From Pseudomonas sp. GD03944 (lineage in GTDB: Bacteria > Pseudomonadota > Gammaproteobacteria > Pseudomonadales > Pseudomonadaceae): DNA of 64,000 nucleotides. Below, one piece after another: positions 52,960-61,949 of the stretch. Below the pieces are notes generated by a model that worked only from the letters and a program-made list of their open reading frames with translations, did not search any database and had not been told where the DNA came from. The stretch's first letter is position 1. Every line of letters begins with the position of its first letter. The stretch is taken from positions 1-64,000 of the forward strand of contig NZ_JAOCAH010000011.1 of assembly GCF_029839275.1 (NCBI RefSeq), in the 5' to 3' direction. The translations under genes and the position numbers were made by a program.

Positions 52960-54996
52960 ATGACCGAAGCCCGCAAGATTCTCGTTACCAGCGCCCTCCC
53001 CTATGCCAACGGTTCGATCCATATCGGCCATATGCTCGAGTACGTGCAGACCGACATGTGGGTGCGCTTCCAGAAACTGCGTGGCCACCAGGCCGTTTAT
53101 GTTTGCGGCGACGACGCCCACGGCTCGGCGATCATGCTGCGGGCGGAAAAGGAAGGCATCACGCCGGAGCAGCTGATCGACGGCCTCAAGGCCGAGCACA
53201 GCGCCGACTTCGCGGACTTCCTGGTCGATTTCGACAACTACCATTCGACCCACTCCGAGGAGAACCGCGAGCTGTCCGCCGCGATCTACCTCAAGCTGCG
53301 CGACGCCGGCCACATCACCACCCGCTCGGTCACCCAGTATTTCGACCCCGAGAAGGGCATGTTCCTGGCCGACCGTTTCATCAAGGGCACCTGCCCGAAA
53401 TGCGCGTCCGAGGACCAGTACGGTGACAACTGCGAGAAGTGCGGTGCCACCTACGAGCCGACCGACCTGAAGAACCCGCGCTCGACCATTTCCGGCGCAG
53501 TGCCGGAGCTGCGTGACTCCAAGCACTTCTTCTTCAAGCTCCCCGACTTCGAAGCCATGCTCAAGCAGTGGACCCGCAGCGGCACCCTGCAGGACGCCGT
53601 GGCCAACAAGCTTTCCGAGTGGCTGGACAGCGGCCTGCAGGAGTGGGACATCTCCCGCGATGCGCCCTACTTCGGCTTCGAGATTCCCGACGAGCCAGGC
53701 AAGTACTTCTACGTCTGGCTGGACGCGCCGATCGGCTACATGGCCAGCTTCAAGAACCTCTGCGCCCGCCGCCCGGACCTGGACTTCGATGCGTTCTGGA
53801 ACAAGGACTCCACCGCCGAGCTGTACCACTTCATCGGCAAGGACATCGTCAACTTCCACGCCCTGTTCTGGCCCGCCATGCTCGAAGGCGCGGGCTACCG
53901 CAAGCCGACCGCGATCAACGTGCACGGCTACCTGACCGTCAACGGCCAGAAGATGTCGAAATCCCGCGGCACCTTCATCAAGGCCCGCACCTACCTCGAG
54001 CACCTGAACCCCGAGTACCTGCGTTACTACTACGCAGCCAAGCTCGGCCGCGGCGTGGACGACCTCGACCTGAACCTCGAGGACTTCGTGCAGAAGGTCA
54101 ACTCCGACCTGGTCGGCAAGGTGGTCAACATCGCCAGCCGCTGCGCGGGCTTCATCCACAAGGGCAACGCCGGCGTGCTGGTCGCCGCCAGTCCGGAACC
54201 GGAGCTGTGGGAAGCCTTCCAGGCCGCCGCACCGAGCATCGCCGACGCCTATGAGGCACGCGACTTCTCCCGTGCCATGCGCGAAATCATGGCCCTGGCC
54301 GACCGTGCCAACGCCTGGATCGCAGACAAGGCACCGTGGGCGCTGAACAAGGTCGACGGCAAGCAGGCCGAGGTGCAGGAAATCTGCGCCCTGGGCATCA
54401 ACCTGTTCCGCCAGCTGATCATCCTGCTCAAGCCGGTTCTGCCGAACCTGGCGGCCGACGCCGAGGCCTTCCTCAACGTGCCGGCTCTGACCTGGAACGA
54501 CCTGAGCACACCGCTGGCCGACCACCAGCTCAACCCGTTCAACCCGCTGCTGACCCGTATCGAGCCAGCGAAAGTCGACGCCATGATCGAAGCGTCCAAG
54601 GAAGACCTGGCCGCCGAAGCCAGCGCCCCCAAAGGCAATGGCGAACTGGTCAAAGACCCGCTGGCCGCCGAAATCGCCTTCGACGCCTTCGCGGCCGTCG
54701 ACCTGCGCATTGCCCTGATCGAGAAATGCGAGTTCGTGGAAGGCGCCGACAAGCTGCTGCGCCTGACCCTGGATATCGGCGACGAGAAGCGCAATGTGTT
54801 CTCCGGCATCAAGTCGGCGTACCCGGACCCGAGCAAACTGGAAGGCCGCCTGACCCTGTACGTGGCCAACCTGGCCGCGCGCAAGATGAAGTTCGGCGTG
54901 TCGGAAGGCATGGTGCTGGCAGCCGGCCCTGGCGGCGAGGAAATCTACCTGCTCAGCCCGGACAGCGGTGCCAAGCCGGGCCAGCGCGTCAAGTAA
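52960..54996 (+). CDS. metG: Methionyl-tRNA synthetase
   Basis: A 678-residue class I synthetase. HIGH-like motif SIHIGHML at residue 20, zinc-knuckle cysteines CPKC and CEKC, KMSKSRGTF (KMSKS loop) near residue 334, and a C-terminal tRNA-binding/dimerisation domain of about 110 residues (EIAFDAFAAVDLRIALI). Start MTEARKILVTSALPYANG at 52960 fits family length; the upstream open frame is not used. An essential gene. Confidence 0.97.
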   Translation: MTEARKILVTSALPYANGSIHIGHMLEYVQTDMWVRFQKLRGHQAVYVCGDDAHGSAIMLRAEKEGITPEQLIDGLKAEHSADFADFLVDFDNYHSTHSEENRELSAAIYLKLRDAGHITTRSVTQYFDPEKGMFLADRFIKGTCPKCASEDQYGDNCEKCGATYEPTDLKNPRSTISGAVPELRDSKHFFFKLPDFEAMLKQWTRSGTLQDAVANKLSEWLDSGLQEWDISRDAPYFGFEIPDEPGKYFYVWLDAPIGYMASFKNLCARRPDLDFDAFWNKDSTAELYHFIGKDIVNFHALFWPAMLEGAGYRKPTAINVHGYLTVNGQKMSKSRGTFIKARTYLEHLNPEYLRYYYAAKLGRGVDDLDLNLEDFVQKVNSDLVGKVVNIASRCAGFIHKGNAGVLVAASPEPELWEAFQAAAPSIADAYEARDFSRAMREIMALADRANAWIADKAPWALNKVDGKQAEVQEICALGINLFRQLIILLKPVLPNLAADAEAFLNVPALTWNDLSTPLADHQLNPFNPLLTRIEPAKVDAMIEASKEDLAAEASAPKGNGELVKDPLAAEIAFDAFAAVDLRIALIEKCEFVEGADKLLRLTLDIGDEKRNVFSGIKSAYPDPSKLEGRLTLYVANLAARKMKFGVSEGMVLAAGPGGEEIYLLSPDSGAKPGQRVK

Positions 54997-55103
54997 GCCG
55001 CCCGCCGCTGGATACGCTGACCTGCGCCGGAGCCCGATGGCTCCGGCGCATGCTTTCCAGCCACATTACGTACACGATCCATCAGCAGCGACGCCCCACG
55101 CGC

Positions 55104-55661
55104 ATGAGCGAGTTCATTTTCGTCCTGATCGGCGCCGCGCTGGTCAATCACCTGGTCCTCAGCCTGCCTGCCCTGGCCGGCACGCCGCCCGGTGCCCGGC
55201 TGCGCTTCATCGGCCCGGCCACGGCGCTGCTGATCCTGCTGGCCGCGCCGTTGAGCTGGCTGCTGCAGCGCCAGCTGCAGGCCTTCGACCTCGGCTACCT
55301 GCACCTGATGCTCGTGCTGCCTCTGCTCGCGACCCTGGCCTGGGGCATCCAAGTTCTGATCCTGCGCTGGCAACGCCCTGAACAACCGCTCGACGGCCTG
55401 CTGCCGCTGTTGCTAGGCAATGGTGCCGGCCTGGGCGCCCTCCTGGCAGGCACCTCCGCGGAGAGCTTTCCCATCGCGTTGACACTCGGCCTGGGTGGCG
55501 GCCTGGGTTTCTGGCTGATCCTGCAGCTATTGAACGACCTGTTCGAGCGTGTCGAGCAGTGCGACGTGCCGACCCCGTTCCGCGGTGCGCCGTTGCAGCT
55601 GATCTGCACCGGCCTGATGGGCATGGCCTTTCTCGGCCTCAACGGCCTGGGGGCGGCATGA
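55104..55661 (+). CDS. Divergent RnfA/NqrE-like membrane protein
   Basis: A 185-residue protein with about six helices, homologous to RnfA (VNHLVLSLPAL aligns with VNNFVLVKFLGLCP; DVPTPFRGAPLQLICTGLMGMAFLGLNGL at the C-terminus). However Cys26 and Cys108, the ligands of the membrane [2Fe-2S] cluster in RnfA, align with Gly26 and Gly107 here. It is therefore unlikely to carry the cluster. It starts the rnf-like operon 107 bp after metG and overlaps rnfB by four bases. Confidence 0.8.
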   Translation: MSEFIFVLIGAALVNHLVLSLPALAGTPPGARLRFIGPATALLILLAAPLSWLLQRQLQAFDLGYLHLMLVLPLLATLAWGIQVLILRWQRPEQPLDGLLPLLLGNGAGLGALLAGTSAESFPIALTLGLGGGLGFWLILQLLNDLFERVEQCDVPTPFRGAPLQLICTGLMGMAFLGLNGLGAA

Positions 55662-56803
55662 GCAGCCTGATCAGCGTGCAGGCCATCGACGCCCTGCTGC
55701 CCCAGACCCAGTGCGGCAAGTGCGGCCACCCCGGCTGCCTGCCCTACGCGCAAGGCATCGCCCAGGGCGAAGCGATCAACAAGTGCCCGCCCGGCGGCGA
55801 GATGACCGTCCGTGCCCTTGCTCAGCTGCTGCAGGTACCGGAACTGCCACTGGAACTGCCGGCAGTCCCCCCCCAGATCGCCCTGATTCGCGAAGCCGAA
55901 TGCATTGGCTGCACCAAATGCATCCAGGCCTGCCCGGTGGACGCGATTCTCGGCGCCGCCAAGCTGATGCACACCGTGATCACCGCCGAGTGCACCGGCT
56001 GCGAGCTGTGCGTGGCGCCCTGCCCGGTGGACTGCATCGACATCCTGCCCCTGAACGGTGAGGCAGCGGAGGCGCAACGCCAGCGTGCCGACCAGTTCCG
56101 CCAGCGGCACGACGCCCGCCAGACCCGCCTGGCCAACGAGGCAGCGCGGCGCCAGGCTGACCGTGCCGCCCGCGTCCTGCCAGCGATGGCCACCAGCACG
56201 GCTACAGAAAATCCGGTTGCGCCGCCAACCTCGGTTCAACCCCCTGCCGACGTGGAAGCCCGGGAGCGCCACAAGCGCCTGAAGATCGAGGCCGCCATGG
56301 CCAAGGTGGCGCTGGCCAAGGCCGAGAAGCAACTGGCCAGCCGCGGCACCCCCGAGCTGCAGCGCCAGGTCGACGCCCTGCGCCAGGCCACCGAGCAGGC
56401 CCAGCGCGATCTGGACGCCGCCCAGGTCCCGCCAACCGCCGGGGAAGCCGCACTCAAGCAAGCCAAAATCGCCCTCGCCATGCGCCGTACCGAATTGGGC
56501 AAGGCCGAACGCCAAGGTTTGAGCGAGGCCCAATTGCTGCCACTGCGCCAGGCCCTGGCCGACGCCGAGCGCGCGTTGCACGATGCCGAAGACGCCAGCG
56601 GCAAGCCCCAGCCGGTGCTGGTGCGCACCGACAAGAAACCGGTGGACACGCAGTTGCGCGAGATGAAAACCGAATTGGCTTATGCCCGCGCCGCACTCCA
56701 GCGCCTGGAGCGCCGGCAACCGGTCGATGCAGCCATGCTGCAACAGGCCCGCGAGCGCCTGGCCGCCATCGAACAGCGCCTGCATGACTACGCTGCCAAC
56801 TGA
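55658..56803 (+). CDS. rnfB: RnfB-like ferredoxin protein without membrane anchor
   Basis: A 381-residue iron-sulfur protein. It has the RnfB N-terminal [4Fe-4S] domain (Cys19, 22, 27, 43) and two ferredoxin motifs, CIGCTKCIQACP and CTGCELCVAPCP (residues 82-92 and 112-122), so three [4Fe-4S] clusters. It lacks the usual N-terminal membrane helix and carries a C-terminal helical, coiled-coil region of about 230 residues (AAMAKVALAKAEKQLASRG) resembling the RnfC tail. It would be soluble or bound through partners. It overlaps rnfD by 20 bases. Confidence 0.85.
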   Translation: MSSLISVQAIDALLPQTQCGKCGHPGCLPYAQGIAQGEAINKCPPGGEMTVRALAQLLQVPELPLELPAVPPQIALIREAECIGCTKCIQACPVDAILGAAKLMHTVITAECTGCELCVAPCPVDCIDILPLNGEAAEAQRQRADQFRQRHDARQTRLANEAARRQADRAARVLPAMATSTATENPVAPPTSVQPPADVEARERHKRLKIEAAMAKVALAKAEKQLASRGTPELQRQVDALRQATEQAQRDLDAAQVPPTAGEAALKQAKIALAMRRTELGKAERQGLSEAQLLPLRQALADAERALHDAEDASGKPQPVLVRTDKKPVDTQLREMKTELAYARAALQRLERRQPVDAAMLQQARERLAAIEQRLHDYAAN

Positions 56804-57800
56804 ATCGACCTTCGACCCACGCCTCGGCATGCAGCGCGTGCTGCTCGCCTGCCTGCCGGGCGCGCTGGCGTTGCTGTGGTTCAACGGCTGGGGCCTGCTG
56901 CTGCAACTGCTGCTGGCCAGCGCCAGTTGCTGCGCCTGCGAGTACCTGACACACCGGCTGCGTCGGCAACCGGCACCGCTGGCAGCGGACAGCCTGTTCA
57001 ACCTGCCGCCCCTGGCCGAAGGCAGCAGCCTGGTCACTGCCGTCCTGTTGGCGCTGGCACTGCCCACCTACACGCCCTGGTGGCTGACGGTGAGCGGCGC
57101 CGCCTTCGCCACGCTGTTCGGAAAATCCCTGTTCGGCGGTTTCGGCCGCAACCCGTTCAACCCGGCCATGCTGGGTTATGCCTTCGTGCTCGTCGCCTTC
57201 CCGCTGCACATGGCGCACTGGCCTTCTCCCCAGAGCAGCGCGTCGCTGCTGGCGGCGCTGCAACAGATCCTCGGGCTCGGCAGTGGCCTGGTCGATGGCT
57301 GGAGCCAGGCCACGGTCCTGGACAGCCTCAAGCACAACGACCGTCTGACCATCGACGAACTGTTCGCCAGCCATCCGGCCTTCGGCGGGGTCGGTGGGCT
57401 GGGGGCGGAATGGGTCAACCTGGCGTTTCTCACCGGCGGCCTGTGCCTCCTGCAGCAACGGGTCATCCGCTGGCAGGCGCCGGTGGGCATGCTGGCCGCG
57501 CTGTTCGTGATCAGCCTGCTGTGCTGGAACGGCTCGGGGTCGGACTCCAATGGCTCGCCCCTGCTGCACCTGTTCAGCGGTGCCACGATGCTGTGCGCCT
57601 TCTTCATCGTCACCGAACCGGTCAGCGGCCCCGGCAGCGACCGCAGCCGCCTGTATTTCGGGATCGGGGTCGGCCTGCTGGTCTATGTCATCCGGACCTG
57701 GGGCGGCTACGCGGACGGCGCGGCCTTCGCCGTGCTGCTGATGAACCTCTGCGTGCCGCAGCTGGAGCGTTTCGCCGCGCGCCAGGGGGCGAAACCATGA
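56784..57800 (+). CDS. rnfD: RnfD-like flavin-binding membrane subunit
   Basis: A 338-residue membrane protein of the RnfD/NqrB family. GKSLFGGFGRNPFNPAMLGYAF is the conserved mid-segment and SGATMLCAFFIVTEP holds the threonine for covalent FMN (SGAT). I start at the ATG at 56784, inside the end of rnfB; an alternative at 56829 gives MQRVLLA. Electron entry subunit RnfC, normally encoded just before it, is absent. Confidence 0.87.
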   Translation: MTTLPTESTFDPRLGMQRVLLACLPGALALLWFNGWGLLLQLLLASASCCACEYLTHRLRRQPAPLAADSLFNLPPLAEGSSLVTAVLLALALPTYTPWWLTVSGAAFATLFGKSLFGGFGRNPFNPAMLGYAFVLVAFPLHMAHWPSPQSSASLLAALQQILGLGSGLVDGWSQATVLDSLKHNDRLTIDELFASHPAFGGVGGLGAEWVNLAFLTGGLCLLQQRVIRWQAPVGMLAALFVISLLCWNGSGSDSNGSPLLHLFSGATMLCAFFIVTEPVSGPGSDRSRLYFGIGVGLLVYVIRTWGGYADGAAFAVLLMNLCVPQLERFAARQGAKP

Positions 57801-58411
57801 ACAGCCGCGCGCGCCAGGTGCTGACCCTGTTGCTGGTCGCCCTCCTCGGTGGCGGCCTGCTGATTACCCTGCAGCAGCTGGCAGCCCCTGCCATCGAGCA
57901 GCAGCGCCAGGCCGCCGCCGAACGCAAACTGCTCGACCTGCTGCCCACCGGCAGCTACGACAACCACCCCTTGCGCCAACCGATCCCCCTGCCGGCCGGC
58001 GGCCTGCTGGGCAATGGCCAGCCCACCGAGGCTTACCAGGCGAGGCTCGGTGGCCAACTGACGGCTGTGTTGCTGCCGGTGCAGGCCAAGGGCTACGAGG
58101 GTCCGATTCTGTTGCTGGTGGCGATTGCCCCGGACGGGCGCCTGATCGCCAGCAAAGTGCTGCAGCACCGCGAAACGCCCGGCCTGGGCGATCTTATCGA
58201 ACCCCAGCGAAGCCCTTGGTTGCTGGGCTTCGAGGGCAAATCCCTGGACGATTCCCCAGCCAGCTGGACGCTGCGCGCCGAAGGCGGCCAGTTCGACCAG
58301 ATCGCCGGCGCCACGGTGACGTCACGCAGCACCACGGACGCCCTGCAGCGCGCCCTGCGTTTCTTCGAGGCGCAACGTCCTCAGCTGCTCGGAGAAGCCG
58401 GCCATGACTGA
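57797..58411 (+). CDS. rnfG: RnfG-like flavoprotein subunit
   Basis: A 204-residue protein with one N-terminal helix and a periplasmic domain. The flavinylation motif GATVTSRST near residue 174 (threonine binding FMN) is intact, as is HRETPGLGD. It overlaps rnfD by four bases (ATGA) and rnfE by eight, so translation is coupled. A normal-looking RnfG. Confidence 0.88.
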   Translation: MNSRARQVLTLLLVALLGGGLLITLQQLAAPAIEQQRQAAAERKLLDLLPTGSYDNHPLRQPIPLPAGGLLGNGQPTEAYQARLGGQLTAVLLPVQAKGYEGPILLLVAIAPDGRLIASKVLQHRETPGLGDLIEPQRSPWLLGFEGKSLDDSPASWTLRAEGGQFDQIAGATVTSRSTTDALQRALRFFEAQRPQLLGEAGHD

Positions 58412-58979
58412 ACCGCGCACCACCCTCGTTCTGCTGGGCGTGCTCGCCCTGCTGGGCAGCACCGGCCTGCTGGTCACGGCCATCACCATCGGCGGTATCG
58501 GCCTGGTGGTGCTGAGCCTCTGCGGCCTGCTGCTGGTGCCATTGCGCCGCCTGCTGCACGGGCCTGCCCTACTGTTCGCCGCACTGCTGGTCGGCGGCGT
58601 GCTGATCAGCCTGGCGGCCCTGCTGCTTCAGGTCCACAGCGCTGAACTGCATGCCTACCTCGCACCGTCCTTGCCACTGCTGCTGTTGCCTTGCCTGGGA
58701 CTGGTGCTGGATAGCCGTGTCGAGGCCCGCTCCGGCCTGGTCATCGGCCTGTGGTTCGCGGCACTGGCCCTGCTGCTCGGCCTGCTGCGCGAAGGGCTCG
58801 GCAACGCCACGCTGCTGACCCATGGCGACTGGCTGCTGGGCCCGGGCTCAGCGGGTTTGCAGTTGTCCCTGGCCAACCTGAATGGCGCACACCTGCTGAC
58901 GCTGGCGCCCGGCGCCTTTATCCTGCTCGGCCTGCTCCTGGCAGCCCTTCGCCACTTTCACCACGACGAACGCCCATGA
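58404..58979 (+). CDS. Divergent RnfE-like membrane protein
   Basis: A 191-residue six-helix protein homologous to RnfE (REGLGNATLL...LLG, APGAFILLGLLLAAL at the C-terminus). The first cluster cysteine (LGLCP in RnfE) aligns with Leu14, while one cysteine (Cys97, in PLLLLPC) remains at the second site. It should not complete a [2Fe-2S] site. It overlaps nth by four bases. Confidence 0.78.
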   Translation: MTEPRTTLVLLGVLALLGSTGLLVTAITIGGIGLVVLSLCGLLLVPLRRLLHGPALLFAALLVGGVLISLAALLLQVHSAELHAYLAPSLPLLLLPCLGLVLDSRVEARSGLVIGLWFAALALLLGLLREGLGNATLLTHGDWLLGPGSAGLQLSLANLNGAHLLTLAPGAFILLGLLLAALRHFHHDERP

Positions 58980-59614
58980 ACGCCGCCAAACGCTACGAAA
59001 TCTTCCGCCGCCTGCACGAAGACAACCCCGAGCCGAAGACCGAACTGGCCTACAGCACACCGTTCGAGCTGCTGATTGCCGTCATCCTCTCGGCCCAGGC
59101 CACGGACGTGGGTGTGAACAAGGCCACCGCGCGCCTGTTCCCGGTCGCTAACACCCCGGAAGCGATCTACGCGCTGGGCTACGACGGCCTGTGCGAGTAC
59201 ATCAAGACCATCGGCCTCTACCCGAGCAAGGCGAAGAACGTCATCGAGACCTGCCGCATGCTGGTCGAGCTGCATGGCAGCGAGGTCCCGCAGACCCGCG
59301 AAGCGCTGGAAGCCTTGCCCGGCGTGGGTCGCAAGACGGCCAACGTGGTGCTCAATACCGCGTTCCGCCAACTGACCATGGCCGTGGACACCCATATCTT
59401 CCGCGTGAGCAACCGCACCGGCATCGCCCCGGGCAAGAACGTGGTGGAGGTGGAGAAGAAGCTGCTGAAATTCGTGCCCAGGGAGTTTCTGCTCGACTCG
59501 CACCACTGGCTGATCCTGCACGGCCGCTACGTGTGCCAGGCCCGCAAACCACGCTGCGGGAGCTGCCGTATCGAGGACCTGTGCGAATACAAGCTCAAGA
59601 CATCCGACGATTGA
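58976..59614 (+). CDS. nth: Endonuclease III
   Basis: A 212-residue DNA glycosylase/AP lyase that removes oxidised pyrimidines. LPGVGRKTANVVLNTAF is the helix-hairpin-helix with the catalytic lysine, VDTHIFRVSNR has the catalytic aspartate, and the C-terminal [4Fe-4S] cysteines fit C-x6-C-x2-C-x5-C (CQARKPRCGSCRIEDLC). It starts within the rnfE end (ATGA), as in other pseudomonad rnf operons. No stop problem. Confidence 0.97.
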   Translation: MNAAKRYEIFRRLHEDNPEPKTELAYSTPFELLIAVILSAQATDVGVNKATARLFPVANTPEAIYALGYDGLCEYIKTIGLYPSKAKNVIETCRMLVELHGSEVPQTREALEALPGVGRKTANVVLNTAFRQLTMAVDTHIFRVSNRTGIAPGKNVVEVEKKLLKFVPREFLLDSHHWLILHGRYVCQARKPRCGSCRIEDLCEYKLKTSDD

Positions 59615-59722
59615 GCGATCATTGATTCGGCTGATCAGTCGATTGAAAAAATCTTTTTTACCCGCCCAGGTTTTGCCGTTATAAGGTGCGCAAATGGCCC
59701 ACCGTAGCCTGGAGTGAAACAG

Positions 59723-59902
59723 ATGAGCACCGGTAAAGAAGACCTAGAGCTCGATGAAGACTTCGTCGCAGAAGATGCGGACGATGCAGAAGCACCTGTC
59801 GAAGTTGCCAAGACCAACCTGACCAAGCGCCGCATCATCGATAACTTCCTCGAAGAGCGCCGCCTGCACAAGCAGCTGGCCGAATACGACTTCGACCTGT
59901 AA
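59723..59902 (+). CDS. PA3496-like small protein
   Basis: A 59-residue acidic protein (MSTGKEDLELDEDFV...) with a basic-helical C-terminus TNLTKRRIIDNFLEERRLHKQLAEYDFDL, a conserved small protein downstream of nth in pseudomonads (PA3496-like). Function is unknown. TGGAGTG lies before the ATG at 59723. It has its own terminator. Confidence 0.85.
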   Translation: MSTGKEDLELDEDFVAEDADDAEAPVEVAKTNLTKRRIIDNFLEERRLHKQLAEYDFDL

Positions 59903-59906
59903 CGCC

Positions 59907-59938
59907 AAAGCCCCGCCCTTGCAGCGGGGCTTTTTGTT
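59907..59938 (+). terminator. Terminator after the PA3496-like gene
   Basis: A 10-bp stem AAAGCCCCGC/GCGGGGCTTT with a 7-base loop, followed by TTGTTT. Confidence 0.92.
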
Positions 59939-59983
59939 TATGGGCCGCCCGCCCTAACCGGCGGCTGGCCGCCCCCGCAGCGA

Positions 59984-60307
59984 TTACTCGAGGCCGTACT
60001 GCGGCGAACGCGGCCCGTGCAGGATGCCGTTCACACGGCCGGCGGAAAGCAGCTGACCACTGGCCATGCCGGCCACCGGGTAGGTGGCATCGGTCAGGGT
60101 GTTCATCACCTGCTTCACCGCCGCGGTGATCAACATCCCCACCAGACCGCCGCTGTTGTTGCTGTTCTGGTCGGTGGCGAACGCCGAACCGCTCCACAGC
60201 AGCTTGCCGGTACGCAGGTCGACCAGATTGGCCTTGGCCTCGACCTTCACCGAGCTGTCGATCAGGGTGTAGGTGGAGCCGTACTGCACCACCGTGACGT
60301 ACAGCGC
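59984..60307 (-). pseudogene. 5'-truncated DUF799 lipoprotein remnant
   Basis: The last 108 codons match the C-terminal part of DUF799 (GNA1162-like) lipoproteins: LYVTVVQYGSTYTLIDSSVKVEAKANLVDLRTGKLLWSGSA, then GGLVGMLITAAVKQVMN and LHGPRSPQYG. The lipoprotein signal and N-terminal half are missing; upstream frame to 60511 reads as unrelated sequence. Relatives usually follow csgG- and DUF4810-type genes, absent here. So I read it as a decaying fragment. Confidence 0.7.
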
Positions 60308-60563
60308 AGGAACGCTTAGGACGGGGATAAAACAAAGCGGTGCGACGATATCGCATCGCCATCTTCCAGGCACCAGACGCCCACGCAGAAACGGGACGTT
60401 TTGCCGAAACGATACGGCCTTCCCTGTTCCGTCTGGGTGCGTACGCGGGTGGGTGGCGAGGATGGCGATTGCGCTGGGAATGCGCTGTAGGAACGCTCTG
60501 AAAATCAGCATGCGGCTTCCTGCCCGGCAAACGGGTCGTTCGCTCGTGCAGAAATGCAGTGCC
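60308..60563 (-). other. Non-coding stretch upstream of the DUF799 remnant
   Basis: About 260 bp (310 bp to argG) with no supported gene. It is where the missing half of the DUF799 gene would be expected, but no match is visible. Confidence 0.5.
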
Positions 60564-60598
60564 CGAAAACACCACAGCCCTCACGAGGAGGGCTGTGG
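60564..60598 (-). terminator. Terminator of argG
   Basis: An 11-bp perfect stem CCACAGCCCTC/GAGGGCTGTGG with a 5-base loop; on the minus strand it is followed by TGTTTTC. It lies 20 bp after the argG stop. Confidence 0.85.
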
Positions 60599-60618
60599 AG
60601 ACAAACGGCAGAGCGCTG

Positions 60619-61836
60619 TTACAGGAGCTTGCGGCCCTTGCCGGCGGCAATGCGCAGGCGCAGGGCGTTGAGCTTGATGAAGCCCGCCGCGTCGGCCTGG
60701 TTGTAGGCGCCGCCGTCTTCTTCGAAGGTCGCGATGTTGGCGTCGAACAGCGAGTCGTCGGACTTGCGACCCACGACAACGACGTTGCCCTTGTACAGCT
60801 TCAGGCGAACCACACCGTTCACGTTGGCCTGGGAAGCGTCGATCATCTGTTGCAGCATCAGACGCTCAGGGCTCCACCAGAAGCCGTTGTAGATCAGGCT
60901 GGCGTACTTGGGCATCAGGTCGTCTTTCAGGTGCGCGACTTCGCGGTCCAGGGTGATCGACTCGATGGCGCGGTGGGCGCGCAGCATGATGGTGCCGCCG
61001 GGGGTCTCGTAGCAGCCACGGGACTTCATGCCGACGTAACGGTTCTCGACGATGTCCAGGCGACCGATGCCGTTCTCGCCGCCGATGCGGTTCAGTTCGG
61101 CCAGCACGGTGGCCGGGGTCATTTCCTTGCCGTCGATGGCGACGATGTCACCGGCGCGGTAGGTCAGCTCGATGTAGGTCGGGGTGTTCGGTGCGGCTTC
61201 CGGGGACTTGGTCCAGCGCCACATGTCTTCTTCGTGCTCGGTCCAAGTGTCTTCCAGCACGCCGCCTTCATAGGAGATGTGCAGCAGGTTGGCGTCCATG
61301 GAGTACGGCGACTTCTTCTTGCCGTGGCGCTCGATCGGGATGGCGTGCTTCTCGGCGTAGTCCATCAGCTTCTCGCGGGACAGCAGGTCCCACTCGCGCC
61401 ATGGAGCGATCACTTTCACGCCCGGCTTCAGGGCATAGGCGCCCAGTTCGAAACGCACCTGGTCGTTGCCCTTGCCGGTGGCACCATGGGAAATGGCGTC
61501 GGCGCCGGTTTCGTTGGCGATTTCGATCAGGCGCTTGGCGATCAGCGGACGGGCGATGGAGGTACCCAGCAGGTACTCGCCTTCGTAGATGGTGTTGGCG
61601 CGGAACATCGGGTAGACGAAGTCGCGAACGAACTCTTCGCGCAGGTCGTCGATGTAGATTTCCTTGACGCCCATGGCCTGGGCCTTGGCGCGTGCCGGCT
61701 CGACCTCTTCACCCTGGCCGAGGTCTGCGGTGAAGGTCACCACTTCGCAGTTATAGGTGTCTTGCAGCCACTTGAGGATTACCGAGGTGTCCAGGCCACC
61801 GGAATATGCCAGGACTACCTTGTTTACGTCGGCCAT
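60619..61836 (-). CDS. argG: Argininosuccinate synthase
   Basis: A 405-residue enzyme joining citrulline and aspartate with ATP, the penultimate step of arginine synthesis. N-terminal AYSGGLDTSVILKWL is the P-loop-like ATP site, and GATGKGNDQVRFE near residue 117 is conserved. Length is usual for the short bacterial form. It follows motY on the same strand with 113 bp between them. Confidence 0.97.
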   Translation of the reverse strand: MADVNKVVLAYSGGLDTSVILKWLQDTYNCEVVTFTADLGQGEEVEPARAKAQAMGVKEIYIDDLREEFVRDFVYPMFRANTIYEGEYLLGTSIARPLIAKRLIEIANETGADAISHGATGKGNDQVRFELGAYALKPGVKVIAPWREWDLLSREKLMDYAEKHAIPIERHGKKKSPYSMDANLLHISYEGGVLEDTWTEHEEDMWRWTKSPEAAPNTPTYIELTYRAGDIVAIDGKEMTPATVLAELNRIGGENGIGRLDIVENRYVGMKSRGCYETPGGTIMLRAHRAIESITLDREVAHLKDDLMPKYASLIYNGFWWSPERLMLQQMIDASQANVNGVVRLKLYKGNVVVVGRKSDDSLFDANIATFEEDGGAYNQADAAGFIKLNALRLRIAAGKGRKLL

Positions 61837-61949
61837 GCCATCAACTCCACGGGTTGTACGGAAAACCCGTGATTGTACTGACCCTCACGGGCAATTTACA
61901 GAGGCGCGACAGCTTCTGACGATGAAGCGACAGCTTCTTTTTGCAGGGA

